Assembly (NCBI RefSeq): GCF_002240225.1
Contig: NZ_CP022584.1
Span: 1,736,001 to 1,800,000, forward strand
Source: Paenibacillus physcomitrellae
GTDB taxonomy: Bacteria > Bacillota > Bacilli > Paenibacillales > Paenibacillaceae
DNA length: 64,000 bases
Reading direction: 5' to 3'
The notes under the pieces are model-generated. The model searched no databases and was not told where the DNA came from. It saw only the letters and a list, made by a program, of their open reading frames with translations. Below are positions 44,141 to 53,906 of this stretch, piece by piece (the first letter of the stretch is position 1; each line of letters opens with the position of its first letter). A program made the translations under genes and the position numbers.

Positions 44141-44833
44141 TCAGTCCGGTTTTTTGTTCCCTTCGGAAACGTCCAGCTTGTAACCAAGCCCTCTTACCGT
44201 CTGAATATGAAAGATAGACTCATAATCTGCAAAACGCTGGCGCAGCCGTTTCACATGAACGTCCACCGTCCGCTCGTCGCCTGCGTAATCGCCGCCCCAA
44301 ACTAAACGGATCAACTCATCCCTTCCAAATAACCGTCCGGCAAATTGGGCCAGCTGGGCAAGCAGTTCGAATTCCTTGCGCGGCAGCAGCATAACCGCGT
44401 CCCCGTCCCGGATTTCGTAGTTTCTCCGGTCGATCATCAGCGGCCCCAGCCTGATGCGTTCTTTCGACGCAAGCGAATAACGCCGGAACAACGCCTGGAT
44501 GCGGAACAGCAGCTCCTCCGGCTCAAAAGGTTTCGTTACATAATCATCCGTACCCTGACGGTAGCCTTGCTCTTTGTCCGCCAGCTGCTCCCGAGCCGTC
44601 AGCAGAATGACCGGAATATCGTAGTGCTCCCGGATATGGCCGCACAATTCAAGTCCATCCACTTTGGGCATCATGACGTCAACAACGGCCAGATCGAGAT
44701 CCTCGGCTGCCAGCTTGTCCATAGCCTCCTGTCCGTCCCTGGCTTCAACCACGCCGTAGCCTTCCGTGGTCAGAAAATGCCTGAGCAGGGTGCGGATATG
44801 GGCATCGTCGTCCGCGATCAGAAGTTTTTTCAT
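44141..44833 (-). CDS. OmpR/PhoB-family response regulator
   Basis: The 230-residue regulator has a receiver domain (IADDD at 6-10, phosphoacceptor Asp52 in VVDVMMPKVDG, conserved Lys in YVTKPFEPEEL) and a winged-helix output domain (ELLAQLAQFAGRLFGRDELIRLVWGG...DVHVKRLRQRF, RGLGYKLD). GGAGAACCTGTG lies before the ATG; an in-frame GTG one codon earlier is possible. It is the first gene of the operon with the kinase and ABC exporter, and a TATACT -10-like hexamer is seen about 55 bases upstream. Confidence 0.94.
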   Translation of the reverse strand: MKKLLIADDDAHIRTLLRHFLTTEGYGVVEARDGQEAMDKLAAEDLDLAVVDVMMPKVDGLELCGHIREHYDIPVILLTAREQLADKEQGYRQGTDDYVTKPFEPEELLFRIQALFRRYSLASKERIRLGPLMIDRRNYEIRDGDAVMLLPRKEFELLAQLAQFAGRLFGRDELIRLVWGGDYAGDERTVDVHVKRLRQRFADYESIFHIQTVRGLGYKLDVSEGNKKPD

Positions 44834-44902
44834 CACAGGTTCTCCCTTTCCTTCACCGCTTATCGTTCCTTGTTAAAATTCAGTTTGAGTATAACACATG
44901 GC

Positions 44903-44947
44903 CAAAAAAAGCACCTGCTCAGGCCGAAACCTGAACAGGCGCTTCTT
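44903..44947 (-). terminator. Terminator of the large protease gene
   Basis: On the minus strand AAGCGCCTGTTCAGG and CCTGAGCAGGTGCTT pair with two mismatches and are followed by a run of seven T residues, 30 bases past the protease stop at 44980. Confidence 0.88.
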
Positions 44948-44979
44948 CCAAAAAAATATTCACGGAAACGTAATCCTTG

Positions 44980-47900
44980 TTATCGGATCACAATCACATG
45001 CTCCGCCGTCGCTTTCGCCCCCTTGTCGTCCGTAACGGTCAGCGTTACCGTATACGAGCCTTTATGGCTGAATTTGTGAGAGGCAGACTGCTTGGTAGCG
45101 GTATTGCCATCGCTGAAGTCCCATTCGTATTTGACGATCCTGCCGTCCGGATCGGTGGAGCCTGCGGCGCTAAACGTGATTTTTTCTTTCTTTGCGCCTT
45201 GATCCGGCGCATCAATTACCGCAACCGGCGGTTGGTTGGCTGGAGGAGTCGGATCTCCGGGATTGTCAGGATTTCCGGGAGTTCCTGGGTCACCTGGATT
45301 TCCGGGATCCCCCGGTTCACCGGGATTCCCGCCGCCATTATCGCCCCCATTCCCGTCTCCGCCTTCCGGCTGGCCTACATAAAGTTTGCCAGGAGCTTCG
45401 GCTTCGACTTCATTGCCTGCGGCATCGGCCGCCGTGATGACGATTACGCCGCCGTCCAGCTTCAGGGAAGCAGGCGTTGAGTAAGTGCCTACATAATGCC
45501 CCGGTTCGGTTTCTGTCATGGCCACGCCGCTGCGGGCAAAGGTGCTCATAGGCAGCGGAAGCTCGATCCGGAAGGAAGCCGTCAAGCCAGGCGCGCTGTC
45601 AAACGAGACGGTCAACGGCTCGCCGGAAGCGATATGCACGTCTTGCGAAGGCTCCATATTTGTCAGCTCCGGCAGAGCCGTGCTGACATGAACGGTGCGT
45701 ACCTCCGTCGTTTCGTTGCCGTCCAAATCCTGGGCCGTAACGGTAATCGTATTATCTCCTTCTTCCACGATAAGTTTAGAGGTAAAGCTGCCGTCGCTGT
45801 TCGGCTCTACCGGCTGTCCGTTCACGAGCAAGGTGTCAAAGTTCTCATCGGACGTCGTGCCGGTAACCGTCACGACTTCGCCGTTCATCACCGTGCCTTC
45901 TGCCGGCGTGGTGACGACCAGCTCAGGCGCTGTCTGATCCAGCGTGATCACGACCGGTTCCGAACGGTCGGTTGCTTTCCCGTTCACCTCGGCTTCTGCG
46001 GTTAAGGTGTTGCTGCCAGGATGCAGCGTAACGGGAACGCTGAAGGTTTTGTTTTCAATAACACCGGTTCCTGCCGCCGTATCGTCATTGTAGATCGTAA
46101 TCTCGGAGCCTTCTGCAGTAGAAGTCCCGGTAACGGTCAAATCGGGCACGTTGGTGTAAGAAGCGGGCGCCGGCGTCAAAATAACAGGCGCATTAACCGC
46201 GTATTTAACTTCGGCCCGGACCATAAAGTTGCCTTCTACGGCGGATGGAGCCCAAACTCCGCTCACCTGTTCCCAAGCGCGCCCGGTCGCTTCCGTATCT
46301 TCGTCCGTAGCAAGTGCCGGTGAAGCCGTGCCGGCATTAGACTGAATATACACGATGTAGAAGTCGCCTTGAACCGTAACCGGCTGCGGCAGCTCTACCT
46401 CCGTCCACTGCGTTTCGTCCCGAAGGGCCGTCGCATCGAATGGGCCGGCTACCAGATTGCCGGGGGCACCGTCAGCACCGGTTGCATCATACACGGCATA
46501 TTGAAAAGCTGTGCCGCCCGGAGACGGGAACTCCGGACCCCAGAAGGTGAGCCGTGCGCCGGTTATCATTGCCGCTTCGGAATCCGGTGTAAAGCGGATG
46601 CCCCAAGCATTGCCGCCGGCGTTAAACGCCCAGGCGTTCTCCGCAGTTCCGTCGTCATAGGCCAGCTCGCCTTCAATGCCGACAAACGGCTTCAGGCTTA
46701 CCACAACCTGGGTGCTGTCATTCCCGGCGACGGTGACCGTTTCGGTTGTGGAGTAATAATCGCCCGCTTGTACCAGCAGACTGTAGGTTCCTTCCAGCAA
46801 TGTCAAAGTAAAGCTGCCGTCTTCGGCGGTTTGCGCCGGGGCTACTTTTGTATCCTCCACGGCCAGTACCCGGGCATTTGCAATCGGCTCGCCCGTGCGT
46901 TCATCCGTGACCAGGCCATGCACCACTCCTCTAGGGATCGGCTCCAGGCTGAAATTGACTTTGGCGGTTCCGCCGTCTGCAATGGTCACCGGTTTGGTTT
47001 GCGGGTAATAACCGTAGGCTTCCGCCTTCAGGTTATAATCGCCCGCTATATGCGTCAGGCTGTATTTGCCTGAGGCCGGATCCGTATTTACCGATCGGCC
47101 GGTTTCAAGAACCGTAACGGTTGCGCTGGTCGGCAGGCTTTGAATGCCGATATCCGCGGCTCCGCCTTCAGGCCGGGCCGAAGCACCTGATGAAACCGCA
47201 GGTTCAGCATGGGCAGCGGATTTTGCCTGCTGCTCAAAGGTCTCCTGATCCGTTACCGTCCGCTTGATTAGCGGCTCTGCGGAAGGATTTTTGGCGGATT
47301 CCGGTTTCACTTCGCCAGTCCACCCCTTGGAAGCAGCCCCTTCAGGCGGGGACACCGCCAGAATGCGGAGATCGTCCACATACCAGCCCGGGAAAGTGAC
47401 GCTGCCATCCGAAGTAAGCCGGAAGCGGATCTGAATGCTGGAACCGGCGTATTCCGTCAAATCGGAGATCACAGGTGTCCAATGCGTGCCGTCGTTCGCT
47501 CCGGTGAAGCTGGTCAGCTCGTTCCAGGTGGCTCCGCCGTCGCGGGTAATTTCCACGTGGGCATTATCGTAACCGGCCTCTACCGCATACCAGTTGTTAA
47601 ACAGCAGAACAGCTTCAGGAACGTTGGTCAAATCAATAACCGGCGAATAAAGAGAAGCGTCTGCGCCGTTTTCATAACTCCCGTCGAGGTCGGTACCCCA
47701 TACATTCGGCGGAGAAGCGGCTGCCTGCAGCTGAGGAACGTTTGGCGTTCCCCGCTCCCACTCATCCTGCGTTCCGGAATGCGTCCAGCCGTTATCGCTG
47801 TCCGAATCGAAGGAATCGCTATAGACGACCTCAGGGGCATGAATGTTCAAGGAAACTTCATTTGAGTCTGGTCCCGTATTGCCGCTGTAATCAACGGCTG

Positions 47901-50715
47901 CCACTTTGTAATAATAGGTGGCGTCCGTCGCCGATAAAGTATCCATATAACCCGGCTCCTGCGAGGTGCCGATCTCTTCATAACTTGCGTTATCGTTCTC
48001 GGAACGATAAATCTTGAACTGTTTAAGGTCCTCATCCTGCGGAGCGGTCCAGGTCAAGCTTACATTCCCCAGAATGTCCGCCGATGCGGTCAAAGCGGTT
48101 GGCGCCGAAGGAGGCGTTTGATCGAGATCCTCCACTTTAAAATCATCGATATACCAGCCGGCTGCCTGGCCGCCACCATCGCTAACAAGGTCAAACAAAA
48201 CCGAAACGGTTTCGCCCTTGTACGGCGTAAGGTCCAGGTACTGCGTTTTCCAGCCGCCGCTTTGGCCGTCGAACCGGTTCACCGGCACGAATTCATTCCC
48301 GGTGCTTTCGGAGGCCAAATACACGGTGCCGGAATCGAAATTATCTTCGATGTCATACCATTGCTTGAACGAGACAAGCGCTCCGCTCTCGCTGTCGGTA
48401 AGATCAATTGGAGGAGCGAGCAGGTACGAATTGGAGCCCGCCGCATAGGTGCCTGTCAGGTTGGTAGCAAACACCTTGTCTCCGGAAGCCGCCGATCCGG
48501 GACCGCTGACCGGTGTTCCCCACTCCCAAGGTTTCCCTGCACCGCCTGTCGAGAAGCCGACAAAGCCGTTTTCAAAATCCTCCACATAACCCGCTTTGAC
48601 GCCGCTGCTGACTTCCACCGGATAAACCTCCGAATCATATCCGTTGTTGCCGTAATCATTGACGCGGATATAATATTCAAGTCCTGCAGGCTGCACGAGG
48701 AAAGAAGGAATGGACGCGGCGTAAACGCCGTCTTTGTAGTCGCCGGAAACCAGTTCTGCCGGGATATACACATAATTAGACATTCCTTTGGTTCTGGCGT
48801 AAACATCCACGTTCAGGATGCTGACGTCATCCGTCGCATGAATCGTGACCGGAAGATCGGAACCGACAAACGCAGCCGTTACAGGCGTATGTTCGATCAC
48901 AGGCTCTTCCGTATCGTCCCCGCCCGTGCTCACTTTCCCGGAAACGGAGCCTATGCCCTCCAGGACGGAGCCGACGGCGTCAAGCGCATTTACAATGCCG
49001 TGTCCGTACCCGTTATTCGGAGAAGTCGGGAATTGGCCGTCGGTTCTTGGCACCGCCGTATCCATCAGAATGTTCTCCAGGTCATCCACCGTTAAAGAAT
49101 GGTTGGCCTGCAGCAGCAAGGCCGCAATGGCCGTCGTGTGAGGACCTGCCATGGAGGTCCCGTTCCAGCCCCCTTCATATCCGCCAGGGACGGAAGAACG
49201 GATGTTGACGCCAGGCGCGGAAACCTCCGGTTTGACTTCGCCGTATGGCGAAGGCCCCTGCAGCGAGAAATCCGCAAGCTGGTCATTGATATCCGTTGCT
49301 CCGGTAGCGAAAGCTTCCGGATAGTTGGCCGGATTCGCTACGGAGCCCGGACCGCCGGGATTGGTTAAGGTCGTGTTGCCGGCAGAGAACTCCGGAAAAA
49401 TCTGGGCGTCCCGCCAAGCCTGAACCGTCGGCCGGAACCATTCATCCAGCCCGGGTCCGCCTCCCCAAGAGTTGTTCACCACGTCCGGAGCCAGCTCCGG
49501 ATGCAGGTTGCCTTCATCGTCCACCGGAGCCATCAGCCACTGGGCTCCGTCCAAAATGATGCTGTCCGTCGTATCCGGATTAAAAATCCGCACGGCAATC
49601 CACTTGGCTCCCGGCGCAACGCCAATTTTGTTGGTGCCGTTTTCCTCGGAGCCCACCATTGTTCCCATCGTATGAGTGCCGTGTCCTTCGTTGTCATTCG
49701 GCAGCGGATCCCCGCTGAAGGCGTCATACCAGCTCAGCTCAGGGTGAACGATATTGCCGTTCGCGTCCAGGCCGCGCCACTTTCGTTCCAGCGCCGGGTG
49801 CGTATAGTCGACTCCCGTATCGAGACTCGCCACCACGATGCCGGTGCCATCGATGCCTTTGGCCCATACCTCCGGAGCGTTCACGCGCTCAATGTTCCAT
49901 TCTACGTTAGGGTCATCCGCGGTCGGCGATTTGCCGCTGCCGCTTTGTGAAGTTTTGGTATCTTGTCCCGTTTGAACGCCAAGCGAAATTCCGCTGGACG
50001 ATCCGGGTTTCGAGGTGCCCGGAGCAGGAGCGGCCGGGGCTGAGGAAGCCGCAGGCGCTGCGCCGTTTTTCCCGCCTGCGCTCCCTTTATCCTTGTCCGC
50101 CGCAGCGCCTGATTGGAGAGCGCTGCCGCTTGGCGTCTGCACGGTGGCCGCCGGTTTTTCAAGGGTTGGTGTCACCGTCGTATCCTGCAAATACCGGGTT
50201 TCATCCGGCAGGATTTTGTCTACTTCGCCCCGTTTGGCGATGGCCTCCATCACTTCCTTGGTGCTGGTGACGGCAAGCGCGTTCACAATAAAGTAGCTTT
50301 TATAAGTTTTGACCTTTCCTGCTTCCTTGGCATCATCTAAATATTGTTCAAGGGAAAATTGCGTTTGCGAAGCGGTTGCGCGGAGGGAGCTGACGACGGC
50401 CGAACGGGCCGACAGCTTGGCTGCGGATGGGGTCGCCTTCTGCAAGGAAGCTTTCTGCAGCGCCTGGCGGGATACCGAGGTCGTGTCCGTCTGCTCCTTC
50501 ATTTTCACCAGATAGGTGACATATTCCGATTGATCAAATTGTTTGTTGAGTTTGGGATCCACTTTCACGGCCAACGTTTCTACATGGGTGTTTCTCAAGC
50601 TGAAATAGTCAGCAGATTTTGCGCTTGCCGGATTAAAGGGCGTGATAAGCGAAAATGTTAGCAGCATCGTCATTCCGATCGAAAAATGCTTGTTCAACCT
50701 GTTTCGATTAACCAA
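44980..50715 (-). CDS. Large secreted S8 (subtilisin-type) serine peptidase, Bpr-like, with adhesive C-terminal domains
   Basis: The 1911-residue protein starts with a Sec signal (to about residue 32), an I9 propeptide (about 60-175), an Ala/Ser/Gly/Pro-rich linker (178-268) and the subtilase domain (280-590) with Asp299 (DTGVD), His345 (GHGTH) and Ser521 (GTSMAGP). It continues with two immune-inhibitor-A/MAM-like jelly-roll domains (EDFENG..., DSFDSDSDNGW...) separated by a fibronectin type III domain, two carboxypeptidase-regulatory-like repeats, Ig-like repeats, a collagen-like GxP linker and a terminal PKD domain. No LPxTG or SLH anchor is seen. It starts at TTG 50715 behind AAAGGAG. The order resembles bacillopeptidase F but is longer. 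Confidence 0.93.
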   Translation of the reverse strand: MVNRNRLNKHFSIGMTMLLTFSLITPFNPASAKSADYFSLRNTHVETLAVKVDPKLNKQFDQSEYVTYLVKMKEQTDTTSVSRQALQKASLQKATPSAAKLSARSAVVSSLRATASQTQFSLEQYLDDAKEAGKVKTYKSYFIVNALAVTSTKEVMEAIAKRGEVDKILPDETRYLQDTTVTPTLEKPAATVQTPSGSALQSGAAADKDKGSAGGKNGAAPAASSAPAAPAPGTSKPGSSSGISLGVQTGQDTKTSQSGSGKSPTADDPNVEWNIERVNAPEVWAKGIDGTGIVVASLDTGVDYTHPALERKWRGLDANGNIVHPELSWYDAFSGDPLPNDNEGHGTHTMGTMVGSEENGTNKIGVAPGAKWIAVRIFNPDTTDSIILDGAQWLMAPVDDEGNLHPELAPDVVNNSWGGGPGLDEWFRPTVQAWRDAQIFPEFSAGNTTLTNPGGPGSVANPANYPEAFATGATDINDQLADFSLQGPSPYGEVKPEVSAPGVNIRSSVPGGYEGGWNGTSMAGPHTTAIAALLLQANHSLTVDDLENILMDTAVPRTDGQFPTSPNNGYGHGIVNALDAVGSVLEGIGSVSGKVSTGGDDTEEPVIEHTPVTAAFVGSDLPVTIHATDDVSILNVDVYARTKGMSNYVYIPAELVSGDYKDGVYAASIPSFLVQPAGLEYYIRVNDYGNNGYDSEVYPVEVSSGVKAGYVEDFENGFVGFSTGGAGKPWEWGTPVSGPGSAASGDKVFATNLTGTYAAGSNSYLLAPPIDLTDSESGALVSFKQWYDIEDNFDSGTVYLASESTGNEFVPVNRFDGQSGGWKTQYLDLTPYKGETVSVLFDLVSDGGGQAAGWYIDDFKVEDLDQTPPSAPTALTASADILGNVSLTWTAPQDEDLKQFKIYRSENDNASYEEIGTSQEPGYMDTLSATDATYYYKVAAVDYSGNTGPDSNEVSLNIHAPEVVYSDSFDSDSDNGWTHSGTQDEWERGTPNVPQLQAAASPPNVWGTDLDGSYENGADASLYSPVIDLTNVPEAVLLFNNWYAVEAGYDNAHVEITRDGGATWNELTSFTGANDGTHWTPVISDLTEYAGSSIQIRFRLTSDGSVTFPGWYVDDLRILAVSPPEGAASKGWTGEVKPESAKNPSAEPLIKRTVTDQETFEQQAKSAAHAEPAVSSGASARPEGGAADIGIQSLPTSATVTVLETGRSVNTDPASGKYSLTHIAGDYNLKAEAYGYYPQTKPVTIADGGTAKVNFSLEPIPRGVVHGLVTDERTGEPIANARVLAVEDTKVAPAQTAEDGSFTLTLLEGTYSLLVQAGDYYSTTETVTVAGNDSTQVVVSLKPFVGIEGELAYDDGTAENAWAFNAGGNAWGIRFTPDSEAAMITGARLTFWGPEFPSPGGTAFQYAVYDATGADGAPGNLVAGPFDATALRDETQWTEVELPQPVTVQGDFYIVYIQSNAGTASPALATDEDTEATGRAWEQVSGVWAPSAVEGNFMVRAEVKYAVNAPVILTPAPASYTNVPDLTVTGTSTAEGSEITIYNDDTAAGTGVIENKTFSVPVTLHPGSNTLTAEAEVNGKATDRSEPVVITLDQTAPELVVTTPAEGTVMNGEVVTVTGTTSDENFDTLLVNGQPVEPNSDGSFTSKLIVEEGDNTITVTAQDLDGNETTEVRTVHVSTALPELTNMEPSQDVHIASGEPLTVSFDSAPGLTASFRIELPLPMSTFARSGVAMTETEPGHYVGTYSTPASLKLDGGVIVITAADAAGNEVEAEAPGKLYVGQPEGGDGNGGDNGGGNPGEPGDPGNPGDPGTPGNPDNPGDPTPPANQPPVAVIDAPDQGAKKEKITFSAAGSTDPDGRIVKYEWDFSDGNTATKQSASHKFSHKGSYTVTLTVTDDKGAKATAEHVIVIR

Positions 50716-51265
50716 ACTTCACCGCTCCTTTTACTAGGAATTTAGATGAATTTTTTACTGCCTCTTCAGTCTGCTGACCTCAAATAAACCTGAAACATTC
50801 GAAAATTTTTCCTAAAGAAGCATCACCTCCTTTCAGAGAAACCTCAAATTCAAGGCGAAAGCACACAACAAGAATATAGAGTTAATCATGAAGGAAAGAG
50901 TAAAAACTAAGGAGCCGGATCGAACAAATTCCGTATCTTCCTTAAGAGGAGAAAACTCGACAGAGCCAATCGTAGGAGTGAGGTTAAGAGGTACATACCC
51001 CTGGCAGCCTATTTCATCTGTCGGGTTATGTATGGAAAGGACGATGATTGATTTCGGATTAAGGTCAGTATAATTACATAAAAATGGAAGTACAAGCCTC
51101 TATTTTGGTAAAATTCTGTATTATTTACATTTTGATTAATTAGTCCCAGTTTGGAATATGACTGAAGTTGCTAATGAATTGACCAACGGTAAGACCATTT
51201 CCCCTGACTGCTCCTTTGTTCCCATGACAGCATGAGTCAGAAAATGAAAAAGGGATCAGCTTCTT
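50716..51265. other. Intergenic region upstream of the protease gene
   Basis: No gene is supported. On the minus strand a strong AAAGGAGGTG followed at once by ATG and a stop three codons later (about 50820) looks like a start-stop leader. A 61-codon plus frame (50888-51073) lacks a ribosome-binding site and a recognisable product. Confidence 0.4.
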
Positions 51266-51318
51266 TTGACAGTTTGGCTGTTTTTGACATACAATGTATA
51301 TGAGCATATGTTCATATA
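51266..51318 (+). promoter_or_regulatory. Promoter and CzrA/SmtB-type operator of the metal-efflux operon
   Basis: TTGACA (51266-51271) and TACAAT (51290-51295) are 18 bases apart. Directly after the -10 lies the 22-base inverted repeat TATATGAGCATATGTTCATATA (51297-51318), which is close to the ATATGAAC-N-TTCATAT operators bound by zinc-sensing ArsR proteins such as CzrA. The repressor gene starts 21 bases later, so it is autoregulated. Confidence 0.85.
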
Positions 51319-51339
51319 TAGAGAGAAAGCGGTGAATTT

Positions 51340-51660
51340 ATGAAACAGCAGGATCATGATTTTTTAACAGAAGATACGGTGGACCGGGCATCAAGGATTT
51401 TTAAAGCGTTGGGTGATCCGACACGGGTGAAAATTTTGTATCTGCTCTCCCAAGAAGAATGTTCAGTCAATCATATCGCAGAATTGCTTAATCTAACGCA
51501 GTCAGCCGTCTCGCACCAGCTCAGCTTCCTCCGTAACCTTCGGCTGGTCAAGTTTCGGCGCGAGGGCAACACCCTTTATTACACGTACGAAGACGAACAC
51601 GTCATTACGATCCTGAACCAGGTCTTAACCCATATCAAATGCGGTCTGGAGGTTGTCTAG
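51340..51660 (+). CDS. czrA: ArsR/SmtB-family metal-sensing repressor, CzrA-like
   Basis: The 106-residue repressor has a winged helix ([47 protein letters not shown]) and an alpha-5 metal site. In CzrA this site is Asp84-His86-His97-His100; here Asp85, His87 and His98 are at equivalent spacing but position 101 is Cys, giving D-x-H...H-x-x-C. Metal binding would release it from the operator at 51297-51318. The CDF exporter follows immediately. The gene symbol is by resemblance and metal preference may differ from zinc/cobalt. Confidence 0.88.
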   Translation: MKQQDHDFLTEDTVDRASRIFKALGDPTRVKILYLLSQEECSVNHIAELLNLTQSAVSHQLSFLRNLRLVKFRREGNTLYYTYEDEHVITILNQVLTHIKCGLEVV

Positions 51661-51661
51661 C

Positions 51662-52669
51662 ATGAACCAACATTCTAATCCAAATAACTATTCCAATGAC
51701 AAATTCAATGATAATCCAAGTCACAACCAGACTCACCACAATCACAGCCATCATCAGGGACACTCTCACAGCCACTCGCACCAGCATTTTGAGGAGCTTA
51801 GAAACGGGAATTCCAAAGGGCTGACGATTGCTCTGATCACTACGTCGGTGATCCTGCTGCTGGAATTTTTCGGCGGGCTGTACACCAACAGTCTGGCGCT
51901 GCTATCCGATTCCGGCCATATGCTGAGCGACGTTGCGGCTCTTCTGCTCAGTCTGATTGCCTTCAAATTCGCATCCAGACCCGCTACACCGGACAAAACC
52001 TTCGGTTTCTACCGTTTTGAAATATTGGCTGCGCTGCTGAATGGCATCGCCCTGTTTGTGATTGCGGGATTAATCGTATGGGAAGCGGTCGGAAGATTTG
52101 CCCATCCGCCCACTGTCGGCAGCGGTCCCATGATGCTTATCGCCGTCATCGGCCTGATCGCCAACCTGGTCAGCGCCGTTTCCCTAATGACGAAAGGTGA
52201 TGTAAAAAACAACGTCAACATGCGAGGCGCCTACCTCCATGTGCTTGGGGATGCGCTCGGCTCCGTCGGCGCCATCGTTGCCGGTATCCTCATGTATGCC
52301 TTCGGCTGGTATATCGCCGATCCAATCATCTCTGTCGTTGTGGCCCTGCTGATTCTAAAGAGCGGCTGGGGTGTCATTCAGAACTCCGTGCATATCCTGA
52401 TGGAAGGCACTCCAGCTTCGGTCAATCAAGAGGAAGTAAAAGCCGAACTCGAAAACATCGACGGCGTCGTCAACGTTCACGATCTGCATATTTGGTGCAT
52501 CACCTCCGGCCTGGACGCACTAAGCTGCCATCTGCTAATCGGCGATGAACGGAATTACCAGGACGTGCTGCAGCAGGCTATCAACCGGCTGAAGGATAAA
52601 TTCGGTATCGAACACACCACCATTCAAGTCGAATGCGCAAAGATTAAACATCAGGAATTGAAGATATAG
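51662..52669 (+). CDS. czcD: Cation diffusion facilitator (Zn/Co/Cd exporter), CzcD-like
   Basis: The 335-residue transporter has a His-rich N-terminal tail (HNQTHHNHSHHQGHSHSHSHQH), six membrane helices with the two metal-site motifs LLSDSGHMLSD (DxxHxxxD) and HVLGDALGSVG (HxxxD), and a cytoplasmic C-terminal domain with HDLHIWCITSGLDALSCHLL. It exports divalent metal in exchange for protons. The ATG at 51662 follows GGAGG and starts two bases after the repressor stop. A perfect terminator hairpin lies at 52693-52727. Confidence 0.94.
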   Translation: MNQHSNPNNYSNDKFNDNPSHNQTHHNHSHHQGHSHSHSHQHFEELRNGNSKGLTIALITTSVILLLEFFGGLYTNSLALLSDSGHMLSDVAALLLSLIAFKFASRPATPDKTFGFYRFEILAALLNGIALFVIAGLIVWEAVGRFAHPPTVGSGPMMLIAVIGLIANLVSAVSLMTKGDVKNNVNMRGAYLHVLGDALGSVGAIVAGILMYAFGWYIADPIISVVVALLILKSGWGVIQNSVHILMEGTPASVNQEEVKAELENIDGVVNVHDLHIWCITSGLDALSCHLLIGDERNYQDVLQQAINRLKDKFGIEHTTIQVECAKIKHQELKI

Positions 52670-52692
52670 AGATTATTTATTTCTTATATGCC

Positions 52693-52727
52693 AACAAAGG
52701 CGGACCCGTTTGGGTCCGCCTTTGTTG
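52693..52727 (+). terminator. Terminator of the metal-efflux operon
   Basis: AACAAAGGCGGACCC/GGGTCCGCCTTTGTT forms a perfect 15-pair stem with a GTTT loop. Confidence 0.9.
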
Positions 52728-52875
52728 TTCCATGTTTCATTACAATCCGCTGCTTCATAGATTTTTCAAAAATCTAGAGAGAATTTACATAGTCTTTTTC
52801 AAAACGATGTAATAATATATAACATATAATCCTAGTTTTCAATTCAGTCTCGGCCGGAAAGGGTGTGGATTTGAA

Positions 52876-53847
52876 ATGGATATGGAAGGTTTGCATTCCT
52901 TTATCACCGTTGCCCGCGAGAAAAGCATCTCCAAAGCAGCGCAGATTCTTCATTTGACCCAGCCTACGCTCAGTTCCAGGCTCCGTAAGCTGGAAGAAGG
53001 GCTTGGAGTCAAGCTGCTCTATAGAAGTTGGGATGGAATAAAGCTCACAAACGAGGGGAGATTTTTCCTTTCTTATTCCGTACAGCTGCTGCAGGAGCTG
53101 GAAGAAGCAGCTACACTGCTAAAGGTGCACGGTGATCCCGACGGCGGACCGATTGCCGCCGTGACCAGCGATCAACGGCTGCATATCGGCGTGGAAACCT
53201 TTTTCAACCCGGCATTTTTGGAAGCAATTATTCAAGTCATCCGTGAAGTTTCACCAAATCTCGAGTGCCATTTTGTCACCAAGTCCTCTGAGACCTTATG
53301 CAATTTGACGGAATATGAAGGGCTGCATATTACCGTTCATTTTGACTCTCGGGAATGTCCCGGATCGATTAGTTTACCGGCTATTGAAGACGATCTGGTT
53401 CTGTTGTATCCGCTGTCGGGTTACCCCGAGATCCATGAGGATTTAAGCAATGTTAAGCTCTTGGAGCACCGGCCGTTTATTCTCTATGAAAGTTCTCCCC
53501 TGCTTCGTTACCGGGAGGTAACAGAACGTATTTTGATGAACATGTTCGGCAGTGTCCCCCGTTCCTATCATATCGTTTCCGACACCCAAACCATGACAGC
53601 CATATTAGAGTCGGGATTCGGCTACACATTTACCACAGTTAGCAGTATCCTTCATCTGCTTGAGAAACCTCTTCCTTTTAACCTGATCCTTATGAAGACC
53701 GACTACATTTCCAAGCTCAACATTCAGGTCTCCTATTCGACAGCCGCTTCCGCCATGCACCATCCAATCGAAAAAATTGCCGGGCAAATCCAAAAGGCTT
53801 TGCAGAATAAATACAGCAGCCTTCACACAAAACTCTCCGGATCGTAA
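52876..53847 (+). CDS. LysR-family transcriptional regulator
   Basis: The 323-residue regulator has a winged helix-turn-helix (LHSFITVAREKSISKAAQILHLTQPTLSSRLRKLEEGLGVKLLYRS) and a LysR effector domain (LHIGVETFFNPAFLEAIIQVI...). It lies convergent with the amidase gene and 1.9 kb from the amidase/transporter divergent promoter. Control of the amide cassette is likely from position but not proven. The start is ATG 52876 or 52882; the ribosome-binding site AAAGGG is poorly spaced. Confidence 0.88.
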   Translation: MDMEGLHSFITVAREKSISKAAQILHLTQPTLSSRLRKLEEGLGVKLLYRSWDGIKLTNEGRFFLSYSVQLLQELEEAATLLKVHGDPDGGPIAAVTSDQRLHIGVETFFNPAFLEAIIQVIREVSPNLECHFVTKSSETLCNLTEYEGLHITVHFDSRECPGSISLPAIEDDLVLLYPLSGYPEIHEDLSNVKLLEHRPFILYESSPLLRYREVTERILMNMFGSVPRSYHIVSDTQTMTAILESGFGYTFTTVSSILHLLEKPLPFNLILMKTDYISKLNIQVSYSTAASAMHHPIEKIAGQIQKALQNKYSSLHTKLSGS

Positions 53848-53906
53848 ACATCCTTGCTAGATTATTTTGATTGCTAACTCTTTTTGCCCATCCATTTTCT
53901 CCGCGT

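Noticed and set aside
50888..51073. 61-codon plus frame upstream of the ArsR gene
   Set aside because: There is no ribosome-binding site and the composition looks non-coding.
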